Source: Salinibacterium sp. SWN167 (lineage in GTDB: Bacteria > Actinomycetota > Actinomycetes > Actinomycetales > Microbacteriaceae). Taken from it: a stretch of DNA of 64,000 nt. The notes beneath the pieces were generated by a model that had not been told where the DNA came from, did not search any database, and saw only the letters and a program-made list of their open reading frames with translations. The stretch is from positions 868,001 through 932,000 of the forward strand of contig NZ_JADYWU010000001.1 in assembly GCF_015864665.1 (NCBI RefSeq), in the 5' to 3' direction. This document shows positions 55,151-62,931 of this stretch, piece after piece (positions within the stretch are counted from its first letter, which is position 1; every line of letters begins with the position of its first letter). The position numbers and the translations under genes are program-made.

Positions 55151-56058
55151 TCACGGTTCTACTGCTGAGCCCTTCCCTCGACGTCACGTACCTAGTCAAT
55201 GAGGTGGCCGTCGGAGAGATTCACCGGCCTCACACCGTGCTGCGTTCCCCCGGGGGCAAAGGTCTGAACCTCGCGCGGGCTGCTCACCGCCTGGGGGTGA
55301 GTGCATCCGTAGTGATGCCGTCGGGCGGTCACATCGGTGCGCTTGTTTCTGAACTTGCCGCCGCCGAGGGGGTGGCCGTGACCACCGTTCCCGTCAGGCA
55401 GCAGACCCGCAGCTGCGTGACTGCCATCGACGGATTGGGGCTCACAGAGTTTTACGAACCGGCGCCTGACCTCAGCGCCACCGAACAGTCACAACTGTGT
55501 GCCGCGCTCGCCGCCGAGCCGGCTGGAGGGTGGACGGCGCTCTCGGGCAGCATCCCCGCCGCGGTTGACACACAACTGCTTATCGGTGCTCTCGCAGCGC
55601 GGGCGGCCCAGGGCGATTCCATCGCGATCGACACGCACGGCCCCGTGCTGGGGCTTCTTGCCTCAGAGCTTAAGCCGGCGCTCGTCAAAGTCAACCGGCA
55701 CGAAGCCGCCGAACTGCTCGGCGCCGACGCCAGCGCTGCCAGTCTCGCCGCGCAACTTCGCACGATCACGGGCGGCACCGTTATCGTGACCGACGGCGTG
55801 GCCGGCTCAGTGGGAATCGATGGCACGGGCACGTGGAGTGCACGACTGGATGCCCCCGCCGGGCGTTACCCGGTCGGTAGCGGCGACAGCTACCTCGCCG
55901 GCATACTCGCCACTCTCTCTAGAGGTGGCTCGCTGGCTGCCGCCCTTGCCATCGCGTCGGGGGCAGCATCCGCTAATGCCGCGGTTGCGGGTGCCGCCAC
56001 CTTAGATCCGGCTCTGGCGGCACATTTGGCCGAACGCGTCGTAATCAACTCCGCCTGA
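55147..56058 (+). CDS. 1-phosphofructokinase/tagatose-6-phosphate kinase family (FruK/LacC-like)
   Basis: A 303-residue PfkB kinase of the FruK/LacC branch: SPSLDVTYLVNEVAVGEIHR near the start, PGGKGLNLARAA (sugar-phosphate binding), and GSGDSYLAGILA at the active-site Asp (the first Gly of the usual GAGDS is GSGDS). This branch adds the second phosphate to a ketohexose phosphate. With the class II aldolase at 47994 it would yield DHAP and glyceraldehyde-3-phosphate. It starts at GTG 55147 and is the last gene of the locus. Confidence 0.9.
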   Translation: MITVLLLSPSLDVTYLVNEVAVGEIHRPHTVLRSPGGKGLNLARAAHRLGVSASVVMPSGGHIGALVSELAAAEGVAVTTVPVRQQTRSCVTAIDGLGLTEFYEPAPDLSATEQSQLCAALAAEPAGGWTALSGSIPAAVDTQLLIGALAARAAQGDSIAIDTHGPVLGLLASELKPALVKVNRHEAAELLGADASAASLAAQLRTITGGTVIVTDGVAGSVGIDGTGTWSARLDAPAGRYPVGSGDSYLAGILATLSRGGSLAAALAIASGAASANAAVAGAATLDPALAAHLAERVVINSA

Positions 56059-56174
56059 CGCTTCGTCGGGGGTGATCCAAAGCGGTGAACACGACGGTCG
56101 CCCGTTTAGCGTTTAATGGAGTCGGCAGTTGTAGGTGGCCGATCAGCGTATGGGCCCGATTCGAACGGAAGACG

Positions 56175-57050
56175 ATGACCGCAGTAAAGCTTGATGGTGT
56201 TGCCACAGCAACCGCAGTGAAGAATGAACTGCGCATTCGCGTTGACGCGCTCAAGGCTCGCGGCATCACTCCGGGCCTCGGCACCCTTCTCGTGGGTGAC
56301 GACCCCGGAAGCCGTTCCTATGTCGCAGGCAAGCACCGCGACTGTGCCGAAGTGGGCATCGAATCTATTCGCGTCGATCTGCCGGCCACGGCATCCGCTG
56401 ACGAAGTTCGGGATGCCATTGTGGCGTTGAACGAGAACCCTGCCGTCACCGGCTACATCATTCAGTTGCCGCTGCCCGCCGGTCTCGATGAGAACGCGAT
56501 GCTCGAACTCATGGACCCCGCCAAGGACGCGGATGGCCTGCACCCCACCAACCTGGGTCGTCTCGTGCTTGGCGTGGGCACGAAGCTCGATTCGCCGCTG
56601 CCCTGCACCCCGGCCGGAATCGTCGAAATGCTGGAGCGCTACAACGTGCCCATCGCGGGCAAGCACGTTGTTGTTGTCGGCCGTGGCCTCACGGTCGGTC
56701 GCCCCATTGGCCTGCTCCTCACCCGCAAGGGACTGGATGCTACCGTCACTCTCACCCATTCCCGCACGACCCAGCTGGAGACTCACGTTCGCCAGGCGGA
56801 CATCGTGGTTGCCGCCGTCGGCTCTGCTGGCCTTATTCGCCCCGAGTGGATCAAGCCCGGAGCAGCCGTTCTCGACGTCGGAATCACCCGCGTGATCGAC
56901 GAAGAAACCGGCAAAGGCCGCCTCGTCGGAGATGTTGACCCTGGCGTTGCGGAAGTCGCTGGCTACCTCTCGCCCATGCCCGGTGGCGTTGGCCCGATGA
57001 CTCGCGCGATGCTCGTGAAGAACGTCGTCGACGCGGCCGAACGGCTCTGA
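56175..57050 (+). CDS. folD: Bifunctional methylene-THF dehydrogenase/cyclohydrolase
   Basis: A 291-residue NADP-dependent enzyme interconverting 5,10-methylene-THF and 10-formyl-THF. The catalytic Lys is in [12 protein letters not shown], followed by [12 protein letters not shown]; the Rossmann part has [17 protein letters not shown] and the C-terminal [17 protein letters not shown] 56175 has GGAAG upstream. The upstream gap of 116 bases shows nothing recognisable. A 51-residue gene starts 2 bases after the stop. Confidence 0.96.
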   Translation: MTAVKLDGVATATAVKNELRIRVDALKARGITPGLGTLLVGDDPGSRSYVAGKHRDCAEVGIESIRVDLPATASADEVRDAIVALNENPAVTGYIIQLPLPAGLDENAMLELMDPAKDADGLHPTNLGRLVLGVGTKLDSPLPCTPAGIVEMLERYNVPIAGKHVVVVGRGLTVGRPIGLLLTRKGLDATVTLTHSRTTQLETHVRQADIVVAAVGSAGLIRPEWIKPGAAVLDVGITRVIDEETGKGRLVGDVDPGVAEVAGYLSPMPGGVGPMTRAMLVKNVVDAAERL

Positions 57051-57052
57051 CG

Positions 57053-57208
57053 GTGGCAGCGAAGAGGTCGGCGCCGCCCGAGGGTGGCGCCGCCAAGCGC
57101 ACTCCGCGCAAGCGTCGCTTTCCGTGGGCTCAGGTCTGGGTCTGGACCGGCACGATTGTGGCGATCGGCTTCGCCGTCGCGCTCGTGCTCAAGATCGTGA
57201 GCGAATAG
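57053..57208 (+). CDS. Small single-helix membrane protein (51 aa) downstream of folD
   Basis: A 51-residue open frame starting at GTG 57053, only 2 bases after the folD stop, so it is probably translated from the folD message. It has a basic proline-rich N-terminus (PRKRRFPWAQVW) and one hydrophobic helix (residues ~28-48) ending in KIVSE. The positive-inside rule places the N-terminus in the cytoplasm. I recognise no family; the composition and the tight spacing argue that it is real. Confidence 0.6.
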   Translation: MAAKRSAPPEGGAAKRTPRKRRFPWAQVWVWTGTIVAIGFAVALVLKIVSE

Positions 57209-57231
57209 GGCCTAGCGAATAGCCGCTGGCA

Positions 57232-57258
57232 CAGAGCGCTTAGCGAAGAGTAGCTCTG
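57232..57258. terminator. Weak hairpin between the 51-aa gene and galactokinase-like gene
   Basis: CAGAGC (57232-57237) and GCTCTG (57253-57258) can pair over a 15-base loop in the 59-base convergent gap. Pairing is short, so this is only suggestive. Confidence 0.25.
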
Positions 57259-57267
57259 CGGTTCCCG

Positions 57268-58284
57268 CTAGCGGTCGCGTAGTGCTCCGAGCGAGGGCAG
57301 CACCTCGGTGACGGTCGGCTGGCCCAGGGCATGCTCGGCGAAGGCACCATCGAGAGCAACGCGCACCCGCGATGCGGTGTCGGTGTCGACGAGGGCAACG
57401 GCGACTCCGCTAAACGGGCGGCCGAGCATCCGTGCACCCAATGCTCCGGATGCCAGAGCGGTTTCTACGGCGAGGTCAATTTCGGTGGTGGAGATTCCGT
57501 AGTCGTCGCGCAGGCTCGCCTGCGACGCGTCGAGTAGCGCGCCCAAGAGCCGCGGCGTTTCGTCGCGGATGGCGAGAGCCGCGTCGCGGACCCGCTGGTT
57601 TTCGGTAATGGTGTGCAGGGTGCGACGCACTTCGTCATCCGCGATTGCGGCGTCGAGTTCGTCGGCGGTCGGCGCATCGGTGTCGATCACCAGCAGTTCA
57701 AGGCCCGCGGTTTTCCAATCGAGGGGGAGCGGCTCGGGGCGGGTTTCACCCTCGAGCCGTACGAGGGCGTGGTCGTCGAGCGCAAAGACGCTCGCGGCAA
57801 CGTCGGGGTGCTCGGGCAGGTGAGCGATGTGTTCGCCCAGACTCCACAAATCGGTGAGCGCGAGCGCAAGCGCGGCCTCCAGCGCCGACGACGACCCCAT
57901 GCCCGCACCCACGGGAATGGTCGTGTCGATGAATACATCGACACCACTCAGGGCGCTCGAATCAGCGGATGACGCCATCACTTCCTGCACAATAGCCAGC
58001 GCACTGCGGCTCCAGCCTTCTACCGCGGTCGTCGCTAGCTCGTCGAGTTCCACCGTGACCATTTCGTCAACGAGGGCACTCGCGATGCGCACGGTGCGGT
58101 CAGGACTGGGGCCGGCGGCGAGCACGGTGCGGCGGTTGATCGCGATGGCGAGTTCGGCATCCGTCTCAGGGCTATCGGGAGTGCCGAGCAGCGTGAGGCG
58201 GCCGGGGGCAGACCAGACGCCAGCGGCGGGGCGCCCGAACACGGCCTCGAAGTCATAAAGAACGTCATCGCGAATATCTGACAT
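57268..58284 (-). CDS. Galactokinase-like GHMP kinase with degenerate signature
   Basis: A 338-residue GHMP-superfamily protein. The ATP loop PVGAGMGSSSALEAA is intact, as is the C-terminal GARMLGRPFSGVAVALV. However the galactose-binding signature GEHTDY is changed to GTPDSP (near residue 34), and no MDQ motif with the catalytic Asp is recognisable. It is also shorter than GalK (~380-400). It may phosphorylate another substrate, regulate, or be decaying, though the frame is uninterrupted. ATG 58284 has AAGGAAG upstream. It is divergent from the aldose epimerase, a usual galactose-operon partner. Confidence 0.78.
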   Translation of the reverse strand: MSDIRDDVLYDFEAVFGRPAAGVWSAPGRLTLLGTPDSPETDAELAIAINRRTVLAAGPSPDRTVRIASALVDEMVTVELDELATTAVEGWSRSALAIVQEVMASSADSSALSGVDVFIDTTIPVGAGMGSSSALEAALALALTDLWSLGEHIAHLPEHPDVAASVFALDDHALVRLEGETRPEPLPLDWKTAGLELLVIDTDAPTADELDAAIADDEVRRTLHTITENQRVRDAALAIRDETPRLLGALLDASQASLRDDYGISTTEIDLAVETALASGALGARMLGRPFSGVAVALVDTDTASRVRVALDGAFAEHALGQPTVTEVLPSLGALRDR

Positions 58285-58328
58285 GGCTGCTTCCTTCGTT
58301 GTTGCGTCTGCGCCGATAAGCTGTTGCG

Positions 58329-59249
58329 GTGAGCACGCCTACCGGAACCCAGTACATCATTTCTCGCGACTCTGAGCAGGGCGAGGCGCGAGCGACGATC
58401 ACGGAACTTGCTGCGTCACTGCGGGAGTTCAGCATTGGCGGTGTTGATCTCGTGGAATCCTACGCCGAGACTGCGATGCCACCCTTTGCCGACGGCATCG
58501 TGTTGGTGCCGTGGCCCAACCGCATCGAAGACGGAACGTGGATGCTCGAAGGCGAACCACAACACCTCGATATCACCGAACGCGATCGCAACAACGCGAT
58601 CCACGGTTTGCTTCGCAACACGGGCTACTCCCTCATCGAGCGCACCGAAAGCTCGGTCACACTCGAGGCAACAGTTTTCCCGCAGCATGGCTACCCGTTT
58701 CACCTGCACACCACGGTGCGCTACGAACTCGTCGAGGGTGGTCTGCGCGTCAGCCACACCGCCACTAACCTGTCGGATGCCGCAGCCCCGTACGCGCTCG
58801 GAACGCACCCCTTCTTCAAGATCGGTGACACTCCCATCGCGGAGCTGACTCTCACGATGACCGCCGCCACTCGCTTCGAGTCGAATGAGCGCAACATCCC
58901 GACCAATGAGGTCGCAGTGTCCGGCACCGGGTTCGATCTCAGCGGTGGTCGCCTCGTCGGAGAGCTCGATCTCGACACGGCATTCGGCGGTATTGAGGTT
59001 GTCGACGGTGTTGCCGCACGCCTCACCGCGCCAGACGGTCGCGAAATTCGCGTCACCGTTGATGACAAGTTCGACTTCGTACAGCTGTTCACGCCCCGCA
59101 ACTTCCCGACCCTCACCGGTGTCGGCCAAGTTGTCGCCATCGAGCCCATGACGGCCGCGCCCAACGCGTTTAACACTGGCCGCGGACTGCTGTGGCTGGA
59201 GCCCGGCGCTGAGTTCGCGGCGAGCTGGGGTGTCGAGTTCTGGGCATGA
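58329..59249 (+). CDS. Aldose 1-epimerase family protein
   Basis: A 306-residue mutarotase-like beta-sandwich protein. The substrate region includes LVPWPNRIEDG, NNAIHGLLRN (catalytic His), YALGTHPFFK and DFVQLFTP with a late EPMTAAPNAF (catalytic Glu region). It interconverts anomers of galactose, glucose or related sugars. It starts at GTG 58329 with TAAGCT precisely at -12 to -7 and no Shine-Dalgarno sequence. The next gene overlaps its stop (ATGA). Confidence 0.92.
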   Translation: MSTPTGTQYIISRDSEQGEARATITELAASLREFSIGGVDLVESYAETAMPPFADGIVLVPWPNRIEDGTWMLEGEPQHLDITERDRNNAIHGLLRNTGYSLIERTESSVTLEATVFPQHGYPFHLHTTVRYELVEGGLRVSHTATNLSDAAAPYALGTHPFFKIGDTPIAELTLTMTAATRFESNERNIPTNEVAVSGTGFDLSGGRLVGELDLDTAFGGIEVVDGVAARLTAPDGREIRVTVDDKFDFVQLFTPRNFPTLTGVGQVVAIEPMTAAPNAFNTGRGLLWLEPGAEFAASWGVEFWA

Positions 59250-60319
59250 CCGTGACAGAACCGAGCTCCGCACCGAGCGCTCGCGAAGTACGACGGTGGC
59301 GACGCTATCTTGCTGCCGAACGCGCCGAAGCTGCCGTTTATCGGGATCTGGCATCCCGTCGCACTGGCGAAGAGCGCGAGATTCTTCTTGCGCTCGCCGC
59401 TGCCGAAAAACGCCACGAAGACCACTGGCTGATCCTGCTGGGGGAGCACGCCGGCCGGCCACGCCCGACTGACCCACGCACCCGGATGCTCGGCTTCTTG
59501 GCCCGCCGCTTTGGTTCCGTCTTCGTGCTCGCGCTTGCCCAGCGTGCCGAATCACGTTCGCCGTATCTGGATGACGCCGACGCGACCGACACGATGGCCG
59601 CCGACGAAGCCGTGCATGAGGAAGTGGTTCGCGCTCTCGCTACCCGCGGGCGCCAACGCCTCTCGGGAACGTTCCGCGCCGCCGTGTTCGGAGCAAACGA
59701 TGGGCTCGTCTCCAACCTCGCCCTCGTGCTCGGCATGAGCGCTGCCGGCCTGCCGAACGCTGTTGTGCTGCTCTCTGGCGTCGCCGGCCTGCTCGCTGGC
59801 GCCCTTTCGATGGCTGCCGGTGAATACGTGTCAGTGCGTTCCCAACTCGAACTCGAACAAGCGGCAGTGCACGGACCGGTCGCCACCGACTCCGTCACCC
59901 ACCTCGACGTCGACGAAAACGAACTCGCCCTCGTCTACCGGGCACGCGGCATGTCCGCCCAGGAGGCCGAGCTGCACGCCGCCGAAGTGCTCGCCGGTCG
60001 CCAAACGGATGCCGCGGCAACGCCCGCAGAGCACAACCCGATCGGTTCGGCGCTGGGAGCTGCGGCATCCAGCTTCTGCTTCTTTGCGTCAGGCGCGGTT
60101 ATTCCAGTACTGCCGTATTTGTTCGGGGCAGAAGGGTTCGCCGCCGTCGTGATCGCGTCGCTGCTGGTCGGTATCGCGCTGCTCGTCACCGGCTCCATCG
60201 TCGGCCTGCTTTCCGGAGCCTCGCCCCTCAAGCGGGCCCTGCGCCAACTCGCGATTGGCTACGGAGCCGCTACCGCAACGTATCTTCTAGGGCTACTATT
60301 CGGGGTAAGTCTCGGCTAA
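59246..60319 (+). CDS. VIT1/CCC1-family transporter with N-terminal ferritin-like domain
   Basis: A 357-residue fusion. Residues ~10-130 are a ferritin/rubrerythrin-like four-helix domain with metal-binding Glu/His (ERAEAAVYRDL, EKRHEDHWL, DEAVHEEVV). Residues ~138-357 are a VIT/CCC1 iron or manganese transporter (AVFGANDGLVSNLALVLG; AAGEYVSVRSQLELE). It likely moves Fe2+ or Mn2+ out of the cytoplasm, the helical domain sensing or delivering the metal. ATG overlap with the epimerase suggests co-transcription rather than shared function. Confidence 0.9.
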   Translation: MTVTEPSSAPSAREVRRWRRYLAAERAEAAVYRDLASRRTGEEREILLALAAAEKRHEDHWLILLGEHAGRPRPTDPRTRMLGFLARRFGSVFVLALAQRAESRSPYLDDADATDTMAADEAVHEEVVRALATRGRQRLSGTFRAAVFGANDGLVSNLALVLGMSAAGLPNAVVLLSGVAGLLAGALSMAAGEYVSVRSQLELEQAAVHGPVATDSVTHLDVDENELALVYRARGMSAQEAELHAAEVLAGRQTDAAATPAEHNPIGSALGAAASSFCFFASGAVIPVLPYLFGAEGFAAVVIASLLVGIALLVTGSIVGLLSGASPLKRALRQLAIGYGAATATYLLGLLFGVSLG

Positions 60320-60334
60320 AACCCGGAGGTCGCA

Positions 60335-60907
60335 ATGGCTGCAGCACTCATCGTTGTCGATGTACAGCAAGGGTTTGACGATGTCGCCTACTGGGGGCCG
60401 CGCAATAATGCCGACTGCGAATCCAATATCGGGGTGCTGATCGGGCACTGGCGCCGCGAAGGCTGGCCGATCGTCTATGTACGGCACGATTCCAACGACG
60501 ACACGTCGCCGTTGCATCCAAGCTCGCCAGGCAACGCCTTCAAAGAGTTACTCTCGGGCACCCCCGATCTGCTGGTGACCAAGAGCGTGAACTCGAGTTT
60601 TCATGGCAGCCCCAATCTCGATGACTGGCTGAAAGCATCCGACATCGATTCGATTGTGGTGTGCGGAATCACCACCAACCACTGCTGCGAAACAACCGCG
60701 CGGGTGGGCGGCAACCTCGGCTATGACGTCACGTTCGTGGTGGATGCCACCCACACGTTCGACCGCGAGGGCCCTTTTGGCGAAGAAGTAACCGCCGCCG
60801 AGCTCTCGCGCATCACGGGGGTCAACCTGCACGACGAGTTCGCTCAGGTAGTGCTGACTCGTGACCTCGTGGGCGGAAATGCAGGATTCAGCGGCGTCGT
60901 GCTCTAG
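60335..60907 (+). CDS. Isochorismatase-family cysteine hydrolase
   Basis: A 190-residue hydrolase with a complete triad: Asp9 (VVDVQQGF), Lys83 (LVTKSVNSSF) and Cys117 (TTNHCCETT; a second Cys follows). Family members hydrolyse amides or ureas such as nicotinamide, N-carbamoyl compounds or isochorismate; the substrate is unknown. GGAGG lies 5 bases before ATG 60335. Its stop shares CTAG with the convergent small gene. Confidence 0.92.
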   Translation: MAAALIVVDVQQGFDDVAYWGPRNNADCESNIGVLIGHWRREGWPIVYVRHDSNDDTSPLHPSSPGNAFKELLSGTPDLLVTKSVNSSFHGSPNLDDWLKASDIDSIVVCGITTNHCCETTARVGGNLGYDVTFVVDATHTFDREGPFGEEVTAAELSRITGVNLHDEFAQVVLTRDLVGGNAGFSGVVL

Positions 60908-61107
60908 AGCAGGGCGCTATTGCGACCAATCGCAAACCAGATTAGTGGTCCGAGGAATGGTGCAACCAGAATCACGATGAGCCACAGGAGTTTGGTATTC
61001 GTGGGCATAGTGGAGCGGTAAATCTGCAGCAGCGCTACGGCGATCAGAGCCACATAGGCGACGATCGCCAGAATTCCGATCAAGTTCCACAAGACAACTT
61101 CAGACAT
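60904..61107 (-). CDS. Small membrane protein with PLDc_N domain
   Basis: A 67-residue protein with two helices (about 8-30 and 40-60) and the PLDc_N pattern KLLWLIVILVAPFLGPLIWF followed by IGR. Such domains occur alone in many actinobacteria and are of unknown function. ATG 61107 has GGGAGG 7 bases upstream, which is better than an earlier in-frame start at 61182. It converges with the cysteine hydrolase gene (CTAG). The 229 bases to the Stealth gene contain only a TATAAC (12 to 17 bases before ATG 61337). Confidence 0.78.
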   Translation of the reverse strand: MSEVVLWNLIGILAIVAYVALIAVALLQIYRSTMPTNTKLLWLIVILVAPFLGPLIWFAIGRNSALL

Positions 61108-61336
61108 GAAAGCCTCCCGATAGGCTGTTCGACCGCGTGGAAGCGGATAAGTCCACTGTAGCGAGCATCGCTCATTAATCAAGCGAGGGGTGAGCGTAGG
61201 GTCGGCAGCATCTAGTTCGGCGTTGCCGGGCGCAATCCGACCGATTCTCAGCGGGTCAGGCTACTCTCAGAGAAGCTAAAGGCACGCCGATTTTCGGTCG
61301 CTTGGCAGCTCACTCACGCTATAACGACGGGGCCCC

Positions 61337-62899
61337 ATGATTGACCATGTTTCTTCTCCTGCGGTAATGAACCGCGACGATGTTGTTCTGCACGATGGAC
61401 TCCTCGCGCTCAGCAATGACACTCTGACGCCGCGCGAAGCGGTGCGAGATGACCTGCTGTTTATTCGCGGCATTCTTGATGATGCTGAGATTCCGTTTCT
61501 GCTCGTGCGCGGCGACGGCGAGACCCCGGTTGTTGCCGTCGATTGGAAGGATCGCAAGGCGTTGAAGAACGCGTTGGTCACGGCCTGCCAAAACGAGCCC
61601 TTCTATGTGAAGCCGGCGCGCATCAAGGAGAACGGCAAGCCTGTTGCTTCGGATGAGCGCGATAGCCCCGTGCTGGTGGCCGATGGTGTGCTGGTCTCCT
61701 CGATCAAGGCGAAAGCGATGATGCTGTTTCGGCCTCGAGTCGAGCCCGCGGGCCGTCTGCGTTTCGATGCGCCGTTCGGGGTGCGCCTTGAGTTGTGGGA
61801 ACACGTGCGCAACGAGGTTGTCGCGCCGAACCCGAACGCCCTCATGCGCCGCTGGGTGCCGCGCAGTGAAGCCATCGACGACACCGTTGAGTTCTATGGG
61901 CAATCATGGCCGACGCTCAAGGGCATGTTCGAGCCACTGGCTAGCGACATCCAGTTCGACATCGATATTGTGTTCTCGTGGGTTGATGGTGCCGCGGTCG
62001 AGTGGCAAAAGGCCCGCGCGGCCCGCATGGCGAACTTCATCGTGGGCGAGGGCGACGACTCTGAGGCGCGCTACCGACAACTGGATGAGCTCAAGTACGC
62101 GCTTCGTTCCGTGCACTTGTTCGCGCCGTGGATTCGCAACATTTACATTGCTACTGATTCTCCGCGCCCGGCCTGGTTGGCCGATCATCCGCGGGTCACG
62201 TTGATGCGCAGCGAAGACTTCTTCGCGAACCACGACGACCTGCCAACGCACAACTCGCATGCGGTCGAGAGCCAGCTGCACAACATCCCGGGCCTCAGCG
62301 AACACTTCTTGTATTCCAACGACGACATGTTCTTCGGTCGCTCGGTAAGCCCCTCGGCGTTCTTCACCCCTGGCGGCATCTCGAAGTTCATCGAGGCACG
62401 CACCCGCATCGGTTTGGGCGAGAGCAGCATTGAGCGCTCTGGATTCGAAAACGCGGCCCGCGTGAATCGTCGACTACTTCAGGAGAAGTTCGGCGCGACG
62501 ATCACTCGCCACCTGGAGCACGCGGCGACCCCGCTGCGCATTTCGGTGATGAAGGAACTCGAGCAGACTTTCCCGGAAGATTTCAAGCGCACGAGCGCGA
62601 GCGCCTTCCGCCAGGCCACGGATGTGTCTGTCACGAACTCGTTGTACCACTACTTCGCGCTGCTGAGCGGCAAGGCAATGATCCAGTCGGATGCCAAGGT
62701 CAAGTACGTCGACACAACGTCGCTTGAGGGTTTGCGCAAGATGCGCTCGCTGCTGCGCAAGCGCACGAGCGACTTCTTCTGCCTCAACGATGGCAGCTTC
62801 CCGGAGATCTCGGTTGAGGACCGTGCGGCGGCAGTCGGCTCATTCCTTGATGAGTACTACCCGGTGGCGGCCCCGTGGGAGTTGCCAGAGCCCGAGTAG
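61337..62899 (+). CDS. Stealth-family capsular polysaccharide phosphotransferase
   Basis: A 520-residue protein of the Stealth family, hexose-1-phosphoryltransferases that build capsule or cell-wall glycans through phosphodiester links. Conserved regions: CR1 FDIDIVFSWVDGA (from about residue 206), CR2 YRQLDELKYALRSVHLFAPW (from about 244), CR3 HAVESQLHNIPGLSEHFLY with NDDMFFG (~310-333), and a C-terminal CR4-like portion. The first ~190 residues are a less conserved N-terminal domain. No signal peptide or transmembrane helix is seen, so it probably works on nucleotide sugars at the inner face. Acceptor unknown. Confidence 0.9.
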   Translation: MIDHVSSPAVMNRDDVVLHDGLLALSNDTLTPREAVRDDLLFIRGILDDAEIPFLLVRGDGETPVVAVDWKDRKALKNALVTACQNEPFYVKPARIKENGKPVASDERDSPVLVADGVLVSSIKAKAMMLFRPRVEPAGRLRFDAPFGVRLELWEHVRNEVVAPNPNALMRRWVPRSEAIDDTVEFYGQSWPTLKGMFEPLASDIQFDIDIVFSWVDGAAVEWQKARAARMANFIVGEGDDSEARYRQLDELKYALRSVHLFAPWIRNIYIATDSPRPAWLADHPRVTLMRSEDFFANHDDLPTHNSHAVESQLHNIPGLSEHFLYSNDDMFFGRSVSPSAFFTPGGISKFIEARTRIGLGESSIERSGFENAARVNRRLLQEKFGATITRHLEHAATPLRISVMKELEQTFPEDFKRTSASAFRQATDVSVTNSLYHYFALLSGKAMIQSDAKVKYVDTTSLEGLRKMRSLLRKRTSDFFCLNDGSFPEISVEDRAAAVGSFLDEYYPVAAPWELPEPE

Positions 62900-62931
62900 C
62901 GGCTAGCCGCTAGCGGTTGACGCGTGGTGCC

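Noticed and set aside
57268-58284. Calling the galactokinase-like gene a pseudogene
   Set aside because: No frameshift or stop is present, the ATP motif is intact and there is a good Shine-Dalgarno sequence, so divergence of function is as likely as decay.
61384-61903. Possible gene on the minus strand opposite the N-terminal part of the Stealth gene
   Set aside because: The plus-strand Stealth frame is continuous and has family motifs downstream; the opposite frame has no motif and no ribosome site.
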